Below, piece by piece: positions 41,811-50,442 of a DNA stretch of 64,000 bases. Position 1 is the first letter of the stretch. Every line of letters starts with the position of its first letter. The position numbers were made by a program, and so were the translations under genes. Location: positions 570,278 to 634,277 of the forward strand of contig NZ_FOUA01000001.1 in NCBI RefSeq assembly GCF_900114735.1, given 5' to 3'. The stretch comes from Halopseudomonas bauzanensis. GTDB taxonomy: Bacteria; Pseudomonadota; Gammaproteobacteria; Pseudomonadales; Pseudomonadaceae. A model generated the notes under the pieces. It had not been told where the DNA came from. It made no database searches and worked only from the letters and a program-made list of their open reading frames with translations.

Positions 41811-42980
41811 TCACGGGGTTTTGCGGTTCAACTCAGTACCGGGCGTCCAGTCATAACCGGCGGAGACAATATCCGATGCGATACCCTCGGAATTGATATG
41901 GCGACGGTATTCCAACGACAGCGGGCTTTCCTGCTCCTTGGGTACGTAGGCGCTGCCGGAGGTGCGCAGATCGGTTTCTTCAGCCAGGACCTTGCGTACG
42001 AAGTCGCGCTGACTCTTGAACTGGATCATGCTCGGCAAGGTACCGCCCAGCACTTCAGCCGGGTCGCGCCGATCAATCTGCTTGAAGATGTCGCAGGCCA
42101 TATTCAGATGGCCCAACTCGTAATCGAGGAAGCGTTCCCACAACGCCTTGATCCGGGGGTTTTCTTCCTGTTCGGCGCAACTGGCGTAGGCGTAGACCTC
42201 CATCGCCTCGTGCACCAGCCACTTTTCCATCAAGCTTTCCGCAGGGTCCATGAGCGAGCCATATTGAGTCACGTGCTGCTCCTCCACCGAGGCGATTTCC
42301 GCGTAGAGCATGCGTGCGACCGGATCGGTGAAGGTCGGCCCGATGTTCATGTAGTAGTCGTGGGTCTGGTATTCGGCGCCGGTGATCAGTGCCGCATGGA
42401 TCTTGGTGATCAAATCCGCGTCGTTCTTGTCGTAATTTTCCCGCAGGTCGCTTTCCGGCGCCCGGTGGTGTTCGGAGGTTTTACGCCCCGGCACCAGGTC
42501 GGTATAACCCTGCAGGATGTTGTTGGCGTCCTTCCCTTCCAGCCGGTCGAGCATCGCCGCATAGCGATAGAGATGATCAAAATCCTCGAGCAGGCCAAAG
42601 CGGTACGTCTGCGCCTGGTAGGGATCGGGTTCGTTCTGGGCCACCGCAGCGGTCACTTCTATCGCCACCTGCTCATAGGCGATCGTGGTTTCCAGCGGCG
42701 AATGGTCCGCAGAGAGCAGCCAGTTGACTGCGGTGCATTGATGCTGCTCGACTCGGCGGATCTGGGCCAGGGGCAGCTGCAGTCGTTTGTCGAAGCGCGC
42801 AAGCATGTGCTTGACCCGCAATGCATCCGCTTCCACGCCATTCATGAGGATGATCCGCACCCGGGTAAACGCATCATCGTCCAGCTTGCTCATTGGCCGG
42901 CTGGCCATTTCCTTCCAGGTAAATTGCTGCTTTTCCAGCGGGGTGCCTTGATTGTCCAGGATTCCGGAAAGACCGTGCAT
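41811..42980 (-). CDS. Large ferritin-like protein B, unknown function
   Basis: 389 aa. The start MHGLSGILDNQGTPLEKQQF at 42980 follows a near-perfect AGGAGG; the open frame further upstream was discarded. Glu/His-rich helices such as AEIASVEEQHVTQYGSLM, EKWLVHEAMEVYAYASC and FLDYELGHLNMACDIFK suggest a ferritin-like bundle with a metal site. I do not recognise a named family beyond this. First gene of the operon that continues to glgB, so probably stress-induced. Confidence 0.7.
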   Translation of the reverse strand: MHGLSGILDNQGTPLEKQQFTWKEMASRPMSKLDDDAFTRVRIILMNGVEADALRVKHMLARFDKRLQLPLAQIRRVEQHQCTAVNWLLSADHSPLETTIAYEQVAIEVTAAVAQNEPDPYQAQTYRFGLLEDFDHLYRYAAMLDRLEGKDANNILQGYTDLVPGRKTSEHHRAPESDLRENYDKNDADLITKIHAALITGAEYQTHDYYMNIGPTFTDPVARMLYAEIASVEEQHVTQYGSLMDPAESLMEKWLVHEAMEVYAYASCAEQEENPRIKALWERFLDYELGHLNMACDIFKQIDRRDPAEVLGGTLPSMIQFKSQRDFVRKVLAEETDLRTSGSAYVPKEQESPLSLEYRRHINSEGIASDIVSAGYDWTPGTELNRKTP

Positions 42981-43105
42981 GATGCCTCCTGTCGCAAACG
43001 CTAGGGTTCGAGGGGGATGCAGAAAGAATCTTCGAGTAAACCGCCTGACAACCAACCAGGACGGCTTACCGCAAAACTCTCGTCCGGCGCTTCGTCACCA
43101 GATAG

Positions 43106-43139
43106 AAAACGGCGGCGGGAGATGGGTCTCCCCGCCGCC
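43106..43139 (-). terminator. Terminator after the YciG-like gene
   Basis: On the minus strand, a stem of about 12 bp GGCGGCGGGGAGA/TCTCCCGCCGCC with one bulge is followed by GTTTTC. It begins 7 bp after the YciG-like stop and separates that gene from the ferritin/glg operon. Confidence 0.7.
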
Positions 43140-43145
43140 ATCGAA

Positions 43146-43310
43146 TCAGCTGCGCCGGCTCTTCTCACCGCCCTTCTGGCCGGCTTCGGATGCGCGCTGC
43201 GGGTTATTCTTGAAGTTACCACCGCTGTTTTGTCCACCCTTCTTTCCGGCTTCCGATGCCCGCTTGGGATCTTCAGCGAAATTACCTTTACCACCACGAT
43301 GTTCAGTCAT
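43146..43310 (-). CDS. YciG/KGG-type stress peptide
   Basis: 54 aa, Gly/Lys-rich hydrophilic peptide with two copies of the KGG motif: DPKRASEAGKKGGQNSGG and NPQRASEAGQKGGEKS. Relatives (YciG, GsiB, con-10) are general-stress or desiccation proteins, presumed intrinsically disordered. GGGAGAA precedes the ATG. It has its own terminator downstream and a nested hairpin in its probable 5' untranslated region. Confidence 0.85.
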   Translation of the reverse strand: MTEHRGGKGNFAEDPKRASEAGKKGGQNSGGNFKNNPQRASEAGQKGGEKSRRS

Positions 43311-43336
43311 TTCTGTTCTCCCGTTTCGTTTCGAAG

Positions 43337-43372
43337 TTAATAGCGGGTTCCACCAATGGAACTCACTATTAA
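43337..43372 (-). promoter_or_regulatory. Nested hairpin upstream of the YciG-like gene
   Basis: TTAATAG-cgg-GTTCC-accaat-GGAAC-tca-CTATTAA: two perfect stems separated by symmetric 3-nt internal loops, ending 26 nt before the start codon. The outer arm carries CTATTAA, which resembles an RpoS -10. It could therefore be an operator, a promoter overlap or an mRNA leader structure. Confidence 0.45.
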
Positions 43373-43457
43373 TAGGCCGGAGGAACCGGAACTCGTTCAG
43401 ATCTTTTTTTATATCCAATAATCATCATTTCATTACCGAATATAACGTCACGAAAGA

Positions 43458-43976
43458 CTAACGTTTCGCTTCCGTATCCGGGTTGGCCGAGCGTGCGAGA
43501 AAGGCCTGGGTGACTTCGGGAAGGTGTTGCAGCAGCCACTCAGCCATGGCGACTTCTTCCCGCAGATTCTGCTCGCATACTTGCTGGGTATCCATATCGC
43601 CAGCCGCTTTCGCCGCCGCACTGAGAATGGTGTAGGAGGCGATTTCCATATGCTCGAACACATAACCGCTCATGGCACCTTTCACCACTTCATCGCCCAT
43701 CACCATGCCGGATACGCCCTGGGCCATTGCCATCAGCTTGCCGCCGATATCCTTGATCGTCGAAGGGCTGCTGCCGAGCCGTTTGATACAGGCTTCCAGT
43801 CGTTCCTGTTGGCCACGTGTCTCCTGGATATGCTGGTCGATCCTGGCCTTGAGCACGGGGTAATGTTCCAGCCGGGCCGATTGGGATGACAACATGGTTT
43901 CTGCCTGCAGCTCCATGGCATGAGCATCGCGCAGCCAGTCGAGCAGGTTTTCTCGCGGGTGTTGATTCGTAGTCAT
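43458..43976 (-). CDS. DUF892 (YciF-like) ferritin-fold protein
   Basis: 172 aa. Start MTTNQHPRENLLDWLRDAHAMELQAE at 43976, with GGAG upstream. The helices carry Glu/His positions typical of the DUF892 di-iron fold (DAHAMELQAETML, RIDQHIQETRGQQERL, VFEHMEIASYTIL, REEVAMAEWLLQHL). YciE/YciF proteins accompany YciG in enterobacteria, and here the YciG-like gene is the next one downstream after 147 bp. Role: general stress, otherwise unknown. Confidence 0.85.
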   Translation of the reverse strand: MTTNQHPRENLLDWLRDAHAMELQAETMLSSQSARLEHYPVLKARIDQHIQETRGQQERLEACIKRLGSSPSTIKDIGGKLMAMAQGVSGMVMGDEVVKGAMSGYVFEHMEIASYTILSAAAKAAGDMDTQQVCEQNLREEVAMAEWLLQHLPEVTQAFLARSANPDTEAKR

Positions 43977-44265
43977 GGAGGTCTCCGTTACGCTTAAATA
44001 TATGAAGTTGTTACGCACAGAAATAGACACTCACTTCCCAGCAAAGTTGGTCCTGTAATAATTGCTGGCACATTAAAACCACACCTGAAGCACAACAACA
44101 TCGTAATGATAGCCAAGAGACACAGAGTGAAACATTACCCCGCTTATAACTTATAAATAACGACACGGGACGCGGCCTCCTTCTATCGGATTACCACTTC
44201 CTCAATTTGCAATCTCGATCGTCTCGTCTAAGTTGAATCAACCACCAACCACTCTGGAGGACACA
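43977..44265. other. AT-rich divergent intergenic region
   Basis: 289 bp, clearly richer in A+T than its surroundings, between divergent stress genes. On the minus strand TTCATATATTTAAGCG, shortly before the DUF892 gene, resembles an RpoS-type -10. TTATAA-C-TTATAA occurs near 44150. No gene seen. Confidence 0.4.
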
Positions 44266-44613
44266 ATGCTTACCGATATGAGCGTATGGCGCGCTGCATT
44301 GCCGGATTGCAATATTTCCACGCAGGAAAGACCTGATGGCAGTGCTGTTCTGATAGTCAAGTCCGCGGATGGAAAGGAACTCAGACGTGTGCTGCCCAAT
44401 GATCCAAAAGGTGCCCATCAGCTCCTGCGCCGGGTACAGTTGGATCTTATGCTCGCAAAGGGGCAGGCCCCTACCCGGGAAGTGATCGGCACTATCGATG
44501 TATCCAGTCTGCCGACCTATAACAATGGCCGCCTGCACAAGACTCGTGCAGCCAGCCTGTGGGAGCGGCGCCGCCTGGCGATGAAGGCTTCTGCCCACCG
44601 AGGCAATGGCTGA
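44266..44613 (+). CDS. Small hypothetical protein (DUF3509-like at best)
   Basis: 115 aa; ATG 44266 follows GGAGG. The sequence SVWRAALPDCNISTQERPDG, then GKELRRVLPNDPKGAHQLLR and RVQLDLMLAKGQAP, loosely recalls the Pseudomonas DUF3509 family, but I cannot confirm it. Basic C terminus. A strong terminator follows. Divergent from the DUF892 gene, so probably part of the same stress response. Confidence 0.6.
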   Translation: MLTDMSVWRAALPDCNISTQERPDGSAVLIVKSADGKELRRVLPNDPKGAHQLLRRVQLDLMLAKGQAPTREVIGTIDVSSLPTYNNGRLHKTRAASLWERRRLAMKASAHRGNG

Positions 44614-44631
44614 CAAAGCCAGGCACAGCCC

Positions 44632-44660
44632 GAAAGCCCCCTGCTGATCAGGGGGCTTTC
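44632..44660. terminator. Bidirectional terminator overlapping the ligD 3' end
   Basis: Perfect 12-bp stem GAAAGCCCCCTG with CAGGGGGCTTTC, loop CTGAT. It serves the plus-strand small gene and, unusually, its right arm contains the last codons and stop of ligD. Confidence 0.75.
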
Positions 44661-47224
44661 GCATTCAGCTGCTGCCAATGCTCCTGTTTGATACGTTGAC
44701 GATTACGGTATCCCGCCCAGGGATCCTCGGTGAGCTGCGCCAGACGCTGATGCAGATTACCGATATGCCACTGCGCCGCACTGCGCAGCCCCTGCAATTC
44801 ATCCCGTGCGATGGGCACCGATACCGGTAATCCGGGGCGCGCCCGTACAGAATAGGCGGCCACGGTACTGGCACCGAACTGGTTGCGCAGATAATCGATG
44901 AAGATCTTGCCGACCCGGTTGCGCGGTCCCATCTTCGCGGTGAACCGATCCGGTAGCTGCTGCGCCATAAAGGCTGAAATCGCCCGACTGAAGTTCTTCG
45001 CCGTTTCCCAATCGATATGCCGCGCCAGTGGAATGATGATGTGCATACCCTTGCCGCCGCTGGTTTTCAGCCAGCTTTCCAACCCCAGTTCGTCGAGTAC
45101 CGCCAGTACCAGCTCCGTCGCCTCGAGCATGCTTTTCCAAGGCAGGTCGGGATCCGGGTCCAGATCCAGCGTGAGGCGATCTGGTCTGTCGATGTTACTG
45201 CTGCCGGCGCCCCAGGTATGGAATTCGATGGTGCCCATTTGTACCGCACCGACCAGCGCCCGGACGTTGTTCACTTCCATGTAGCTGCCGTGCTCGGGAT
45301 CCAGCGCTGGGTCGAGATGCCGAATATTGGGAATGGCCAGCCGCTCGGCATGCTTCTGGAAGAATGTCTCGCCGCCCACGCCCTCGGGTGCACGCAACAG
45401 GGATACCGGCCGCCCAGCCAGATGGGGCACAGCCCAGTCCGAAATGCTCTCGTAAAAGGCCGCCAGTTCGCCCTTGGTGGCGCCACTGCTCTGGTCGATC
45501 TGCCGCTGCGCGTTGCTGATCCTGACCCCGGCGACATTGCCGGAAACCTTTTTGCGCCCCATGATCTTTTCCACCTGCTCCGGCGCCAGAGGCTGCTCCC
45601 GAATGATCTCCTCGGCGGGCTTGTCGGTGCGCAGCGAGATGAAAACCGGCTGCCGGATCACACCGGCTCCCGTCCACTCGGCAAACTCCACCTCGCATAC
45701 CAGTTGCGGCTTGACCCAGGTGGCGCTGCGGGAATCGGGCACGGTGCCGTTGACCGGCTGGCGCTCCTGTTGCAATTTCTTCAGTTGCTGATGAATGGTG
45801 CTGATCCGCGCCTGGTTGAAACCGGTGCCGACCCGGCCCGCATAGACCAGCTCGTTTTTATCTGCATCATGTACGCCAAGCAGCAAGGAACCGAATCCGC
45901 TGCGACTGCCCTTGGGCGCGGTAAAGCCGATGATCACGAATTCCTGGCGCTGTTTACACTTGAGTTTGATCCAGTCGGCGCTGCGGCGGGAAACGTAAGG
46001 GCTGCCGGCCCGCTTGCCGATAATGCCTTCCAGGGACATGGCGCAGGCGCTCTTGAAAATGGACCCATAGTCCGCATCGAAGATATCGGAGAACCGCAGC
46101 AACTCTCCCGCATGCGTGGATAGTACCCGGTCCAGCGCGGCCCGCCGGGTCTCCAGTGGTTGTTGCCGCAGGTCGTCATCATTGAGGAAGGGTGCATCGA
46201 ACAGGTAGAGCAGCATCTGCTGGCTGCGCTCGGTATCGAAAGCATTCTGCAGCGCCTGGAAGTCCGGCATGCCATCTTCGTCCAGCACCACCAACTCGCC
46301 ATCCAGCCAGCTGTTTTTCAGCCCCAGCATGCGCAGTTCTTTCACCTGTGCCGGCAACCGATGACTCCAGTCATGCCCATTGCGGGTAAACACAGTGACT
46401 TTGCCCTTGGCATCAAACCGCACCATCAGGCGGTAACCGTCGAATTTGATCTCGTACAGCCAATCACCTGCCGGCGGGCTGCTGGCCAGCGTTGCCAGTT
46501 GCGGTGCGAGCATCGCGGGGAAGCTCCCGGCCTTGGCGTTGCTCCTGGCTTTGGTCGGCTTCGCCTTGGGGGCTGGAGGAGTAACCTTGGGCTGGGCTTT
46601 GGCGGCCTTACTCTTACTTGATGACTCAGCGGCAACGGTACGGCCGGTCTTTTCATCGATGACCGCCCCGGACAGCACACTCTCGGGCCGCTCGCGTACA
46701 ACGTCGTATTCATCGCTGGGCCGGGCAGCGTGGTCCTTCTCCTTGATCAGCAACCATTGCTCCTTGTCACCGCTGCCCGGCAGCCGGGTCCGTACCAGGG
46801 TCCAGTCGCCGGCCAGCTTTTCACCGATCAGCGTGAACTTGAGCTTGCCGTTCTTATAACTCTTGCGCGGGTCACCCTGGGGCTGCCATACGCCGTGATC
46901 CCAAACGATGACATCCCCTCCACCGTATTGCCCCTTGGGAATGCTGCCCTCGAAATCGCCATAGCTCAGCGGGTGGTCTTCCACATGTACCGCCAGCCGC
47001 TTGTCCTTCGGGTCCAGGCTCGGCCCCTTGGGCACCGCCCAGCTCACCAGCGTGCCATCGAGCTCAAGACGGAAATCATAATGCAATCGGCGGGCAGCAT
47101 GCTTCTGGATGACGAAGCTCAGGGAGCCCGCCGCTGCCCGCTTACCTCGCGTCGTCTGCCCTGGTGGCTCACGGGTTTTCTCGAAATCCCGTTTGCGGTT
47201 GTATTCGGTCAGGGGTCTGGGCAT
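44648..47224 (-). CDS. ligD: ATP-dependent DNA ligase LigD (multidomain)
   Basis: 858 aa NHEJ ligase in Pseudomonas order. The N-terminal 3'-phosphoesterase (about 1-180) has His42, His48 and Asp50 in KHAARRLHYDFRLELDG. A Lys/Ala/Pro-rich linker follows (190-235). The ligase domain has nucleophile Lys260 in LYEIKFDGYRLM. The C-terminal primase/polymerase domain (about 560-858) has LTLDLDPDPDLPW and TSGGKGMHIIIPL. It processes and seals double-strand breaks with Ku, whose gene ends 29 bp upstream of it on the same strand. Confidence 0.96.
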   Translation of the reverse strand: MPRPLTEYNRKRDFEKTREPPGQTTRGKRAAAGSLSFVIQKHAARRLHYDFRLELDGTLVSWAVPKGPSLDPKDKRLAVHVEDHPLSYGDFEGSIPKGQYGGGDVIVWDHGVWQPQGDPRKSYKNGKLKFTLIGEKLAGDWTLVRTRLPGSGDKEQWLLIKEKDHAARPSDEYDVVRERPESVLSGAVIDEKTGRTVAAESSSKSKAAKAQPKVTPPAPKAKPTKARSNAKAGSFPAMLAPQLATLASSPPAGDWLYEIKFDGYRLMVRFDAKGKVTVFTRNGHDWSHRLPAQVKELRMLGLKNSWLDGELVVLDEDGMPDFQALQNAFDTERSQQMLLYLFDAPFLNDDDLRQQPLETRRAALDRVLSTHAGELLRFSDIFDADYGSIFKSACAMSLEGIIGKRAGSPYVSRRSADWIKLKCKQRQEFVIIGFTAPKGSRSGFGSLLLGVHDADKNELVYAGRVGTGFNQARISTIHQQLKKLQQERQPVNGTVPDSRSATWVKPQLVCEVEFAEWTGAGVIRQPVFISLRTDKPAEEIIREQPLAPEQVEKIMGRKKVSGNVAGVRISNAQRQIDQSSGATKGELAAFYESISDWAVPHLAGRPVSLLRAPEGVGGETFFQKHAERLAIPNIRHLDPALDPEHGSYMEVNNVRALVGAVQMGTIEFHTWGAGSSNIDRPDRLTLDLDPDPDLPWKSMLEATELVLAVLDELGLESWLKTSGGKGMHIIIPLARHIDWETAKNFSRAISAFMAQQLPDRFTAKMGPRNRVGKIFIDYLRNQFGASTVAAYSVRARPGLPVSVPIARDELQGLRSAAQWHIGNLHQRLAQLTEDPWAGYRNRQRIKQEHWQQLNAKAP

Positions 47225-47253
47225 CGGCAGTGCTCCGTGGGCTCAGAGGATGT

Positions 47254-48144
47254 TCATCCGGATTTTTTCCGGCGAGATGTACCTGCACCCGAATCGCTGA
47301 CCTTGCGCGTCCCGCCCTTGCCGCCTTTGCTATCTTTGCTCCCCTTGGCGTTCTTGGCTCCGCCCAGGCTTCGTTTCAGCAGCTCGGTCAAGTCCACCAC
47401 ATCGGCAGTTTGGCGCTCCTCGTCCTGCTCGACGGTTTCCACGGCCTGGATTTCACCGGCACTGGCTTTCTCCTCCACCAGAGCCATGATTTCGTCCTCG
47501 AAGGTGTTGCGGTACTCATCCGGTTCCCACTCGCCAGCCATGTCTTCCACCAGACGCTTGGCCATGTCCAGCTCCTTGGCGGTAGGCTTGGCTTTGGTGA
47601 CGCTGCTTTTCAGCTCCAGATAGGCGATGTCTCGCACCTCTGAAGGCCAGCGCAGCATGATCAGCGCCAACGCCGAGTCCAGCGGCATCAGTGCCGCCAG
47701 GCTCTGTTTGGTGCGCACCACCACGTGGGCCAGCGCAACTTTTCCGGTGCTGATCAGGGTTTCGCGCAGCAGGGCGTAGACCTTCTCGCCGCGCCGGTCA
47801 GGTGCCAGGAAATAGGGCTTGGAGATATGCAGCAACGGAATCGCCGCGCTGTCGATAAAAGAGAAGATATCGATGGTCTGGGTGGCTTCCGGCAAAGCGG
47901 CCTGGATTTCCTCTTCGCTGATGACAACATAGTTGCCCTTCTCCAGCTCTACGCCCTTGACGATGTGCTCGCGGGCCACTTCCTTGCCGGTGACCTTGTT
48001 CACCCGCTTGTAGCCCACCGGGTCCATGGTCCGCTCGTCCAGCCAGTCAAAATCGACCCCACTGGAGCTGGTGGCGGACACCAGCGATACCGGAATGTGT
48101 ACCAGACCGAAACTGATTGCGCCTTTCCAGATTGCCCGTGCCAT
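47254..48144 (-). CDS. ku: Ku DNA end-binding protein
   Basis: 296 aa bacterial Ku. Start MARAIWKGAISFGLVHIPVSL at 48144 follows GGGAG and matches the family; an ATG 6 codons upstream is discarded. The core beta-barrel region runs to about residue 250. After it comes a Lys/Gly/Ser-rich tail (KNAKGSKDSKGGKGGTRK), which in relatives helps DNA binding and LigD recruitment. Co-directional with ligD, forming an NHEJ operon. Confidence 0.96.
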   Translation of the reverse strand: MARAIWKGAISFGLVHIPVSLVSATSSSGVDFDWLDERTMDPVGYKRVNKVTGKEVAREHIVKGVELEKGNYVVISEEEIQAALPEATQTIDIFSFIDSAAIPLLHISKPYFLAPDRRGEKVYALLRETLISTGKVALAHVVVRTKQSLAALMPLDSALALIMLRWPSEVRDIAYLELKSSVTKAKPTAKELDMAKRLVEDMAGEWEPDEYRNTFEDEIMALVEEKASAGEIQAVETVEQDEERQTADVVDLTELLKRSLGGAKNAKGSKDSKGGKGGTRKVSDSGAGTSRRKKSG

Positions 48145-48220
48145 AACCTTGCTCCCGGCCATTGTCTACGGATGACCAGGCGGCGACGAGGAAAGTTCAG
48201 GCCATAGACGGCAGCCGCGA

Positions 48221-48239
48221 CCGCCCGGCCGCCGGGCGG
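48221..48239. repeat. GC-rich palindrome in the ku divergent region
   Basis: CCGCCCGG-CCG-CCGGGCGG followed on the plus strand by six A residues, between divergent ku and the 71-aa gene. Orientation of the A-run does not fit a terminator for either gene, so it may be an operator or leader structure. Confidence 0.4.
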
Positions 48240-48331
48240 AAAAAACAATGAACCAACATCCCGCTTCCGCAGGTCTGTAGCTGTATGGATACCGCGATAT
48301 CAGTGCCGACCTGAAACGGGGGAACAGACCA

Positions 48332-48547
48332 ATGGGCCAGAAGCATCGGTTTCTTATCAGCTACATTCTCGACAGCCAGCCCATGAACATCGAGGTGGAA
48401 AGCACCGGCGAGCACATGACACCCGAGCAGGCCCGGGCGCATGTCGAGGCGCGCTACGACGACAGTTCCTCGGACCAGATAACCGATATTCGCATCTCTC
48501 CGATCCTGCATCCCGACTCGGAGCCCGGCCACAACTATCAACCCTGA
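48332..48547 (+). CDS. Small hypothetical protein upstream of alcohol dehydrogenase
   Basis: 71 aa, unrecognised. GGGGGAA precedes the ATG. The sequence has a beta-strand start (HRFLISYILDSQPMNIEVES), a helix (TPEQARAHVEARYDD) and another strand, a compact alpha/beta peptide. It lies 24 bp before the alcohol dehydrogenase gene and is probably cotranscribed. Confidence 0.65.
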   Translation: MGQKHRFLISYILDSQPMNIEVESTGEHMTPEQARAHVEARYDDSSSDQITDIRISPILHPDSEPGHNYQP

Positions 48548-48571
48548 CCGCTACCCGCCTGGAGAACCCGC

Positions 48572-49738
48572 ATGCGCGCACTCACCTACCATGGCAGCCA
48601 TGATGTCCGTGTCGATACCGTGCCGGACCCAACCATCCTGGAAGATGACGACATCATTCTCAAGGTGACCTCGACCGCCATCTGCGGCTCAGATCTGCAC
48701 CTCTACCGGGGTTCGATACCGCAGGTCAAACACGGCGATATCTTCGGTCACGAGTTTCTCGGCGAGGTGGTGGAAGCCGGTCGTGCGGTCACGGCGGTAA
48801 GCAAGGGTGACAAGGTCATCGTCCCCTTCGTCATCGCCTGTGGTGATTGTTTCTTCTGCAACCTGGACCTGCATGCCGCCTGCGAGACCACCAACCCTGA
48901 TCGCGGTGCCATTCTCAACAAGAAGCAGATTCCACCGGGCGCAGCGCTGTTCGGGTACAGCCATCTGTATGGTGGCGTGCCGGGTGGGCAGGCGGAATAC
49001 GTGCGTGTGCCCAAAGCCAATGCGGGCACCTTCAAGTTCCCCAACGAGCTGGATGACGAGAAAGTGCTGTTTCTGACCGACATCCTGCCTACGGGTTACC
49101 AGGCGGCAGTCAATGCCGGTATCAAGCCCGGCAGCAGTCTGGCTATTTATGGGGCCGGCCCGGTGGGCCTGATGTCAGCTGCCTGCGCTCGCCTGCTGGG
49201 CGCCGAGCAGATCTTCATGGTTGACCATCACGCCTACCGCCTGGAATTCGCTCGCCAGACCTATGGGGTGATACCGGTCAACTTCAATGAATACGATGAC
49301 CCTGCGGCGGCCATTATCGAGAACACTGCCGGCCTGCGCGGCGTCGATGCGGTCATTGACGCGGTCGGGTTCGAGGCCAAGGGCAGCACCACCGAAACCG
49401 TGCTCAAGACCCTGAAGCTCGAAGGCAGCAGCGGCAAGGCCCTGCGCCAGAGTATCGCCGCGGTGCGCCGCGGCGGTACGGTCAGCGTTCCTGGCGTCTA
49501 TGCCGGATTCATCCATGGCTTCCTGTTCGGCGATGCTTTCGAGAAAGGGCTGACCTTCAAGATGGGCCAGACCCATGTGCATGCGGTACTGCCAAAACTG
49601 CTCGACCATATCGTTCGGGGTGAGCTGCATCCAGACATCATCATCAGCCATCGCATGAGCCTGGAGCAGGCTGCCGAGGGCTACCGGATGTTCGACCGCA
49701 AGGAGCAGGAATGCCGCAAGGTCATCCTGCGTCCCTGA
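48572..49738 (+). CDS. Zinc-dependent alcohol dehydrogenase (FDH-like MDR)
   Basis: 388 aa medium-chain dehydrogenase. Catalytic zinc ligands are in [12 protein letters not shown] and [13 protein letters not shown]. The structural-zinc cysteines are in [15 protein letters not shown], and the Rossmann motif is [11 protein letters not shown]. The long insert resembles glutathione-independent formaldehyde dehydrogenases, though the substrate is not certain. GGAGAA precedes the ATG. It is followed by three small genes of the same stress block. Confidence 0.88.
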   Translation: MRALTYHGSHDVRVDTVPDPTILEDDDIILKVTSTAICGSDLHLYRGSIPQVKHGDIFGHEFLGEVVEAGRAVTAVSKGDKVIVPFVIACGDCFFCNLDLHAACETTNPDRGAILNKKQIPPGAALFGYSHLYGGVPGGQAEYVRVPKANAGTFKFPNELDDEKVLFLTDILPTGYQAAVNAGIKPGSSLAIYGAGPVGLMSAACARLLGAEQIFMVDHHAYRLEFARQTYGVIPVNFNEYDDPAAAIIENTAGLRGVDAVIDAVGFEAKGSTTETVLKTLKLEGSSGKALRQSIAAVRRGGTVSVPGVYAGFIHGFLFGDAFEKGLTFKMGQTHVHAVLPKLLDHIVRGELHPDIIISHRMSLEQAAEGYRMFDRKEQECRKVILRP

Positions 49739-49763
49739 TTTTTATCCAAAGAGGAGAATCGTC

Positions 49764-50138
49764 ATGCCACAAGGCGATAAAGACAAGTACACCGACAAGC
49801 AGAAGCGCAAGGCTGAACACATAGAAAAGGGTTACGAACGCAAGGGCGTCTCGGATAAGGAAGCCGAGTCGCGTGCCTGGGCTACCGTCAACAAGCAGTC
49901 CGGTGGCGGCAATCGTTCTGGCGGCTCCGGCCAGAAGAAGTCCTCCGGCAGCAAAGCCACTGACCGCAGCGATTCGGCCAAACAGGCCGCGGCTACCCGC
50001 AAGGCCGGCTCGCGCTCCGCTTCGCTGCAGGATCAGACCAAGGACCAGTTGATGGCCAAAGCCCGCGCGCGGGATATCAAGGGACGCTCCAGCATGCGCA
50101 AGCAGGAGTTGGTCAATGCCCTGCGCAAAAGCAACTGA
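49764..50138 (+). CDS. Basic protein with C-terminal Rho-N/SAP-like motif
   Basis: 124 aa, strongly basic. The N-terminal KYTDKQKRKAEHIEKGYERK region resembles proteins loosely annotated as plasmid stabilisation proteins. A Ser/Gly/Lys-rich linker follows. The C-terminal DQLMAKARARDIKGRSSMRK plus QELVNALRK fits the helix-extended-loop-helix of the Rho N-terminal domain, which binds nucleic acid. GAGGAGA precedes the ATG. Close to ku/ligD, so a DNA-binding stress role is plausible but unproven. Confidence 0.75.
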   Translation: MPQGDKDKYTDKQKRKAEHIEKGYERKGVSDKEAESRAWATVNKQSGGGNRSGGSGQKKSSGSKATDRSDSAKQAAATRKAGSRSASLQDQTKDQLMAKARARDIKGRSSMRKQELVNALRKSN

Positions 50139-50148
50139 TGAGGCGAAT

Positions 50149-50403
50149 ATGTACCGGATATTACGCGACCTGACCCGCCCGCCGGCGACCAAGAATGTCA
50201 GCAGTACCGAGAAGTGGATATCCATCGGCGGCGGGTTGCTACTGATCGGCAAGGGCCTGGCCCGACCGGGCCCAATGCGGCTGGTCAAGCTGGCTCTGGG
50301 CGCTGCGGCGGTCTACCGTGGCGCGCGGGGCTATAGCTCGACCAAGCAACACCTGCGCCGGGTACGTGCACAACGGGTGACGCCTACCGCCCCACGCACC
50401 TGA
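50149..50403 (+). CDS. Small membrane protein (DUF2892-like)
   Basis: 84 aa. KNVSSTEKWISIGGGLLLIG followed by a second hydrophobic stretch (LVKLALGAAAVYRGARGY) resembles the two-helix DUF2892 type, which often forms the N terminus of SRPBCC-like membrane proteins. The tail is Arg-rich. Starts 10 bp after the Rho-N-like gene, so cotranscribed. Function unknown. Confidence 0.7.
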   Translation: MYRILRDLTRPPATKNVSSTEKWISIGGGLLLIGKGLARPGPMRLVKLALGAAAVYRGARGYSSTKQHLRRVRAQRVTPTAPRT

Positions 50404-50442
50404 AGCGCGCCAGCCCATTGCACGACCATGCGGGGGACGACT

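Noticed and set aside
41280..43004. 574-residue plus-strand frame
   Set aside because: Antisense to the two ferritin-like genes, which have strong ribosome sites; no recognisable domain.
44555..44600. REP-like string TGTGGGAGCGGCGCC
   Set aside because: It lies inside a coding frame and lacks the paired arm, so it is a chance match.
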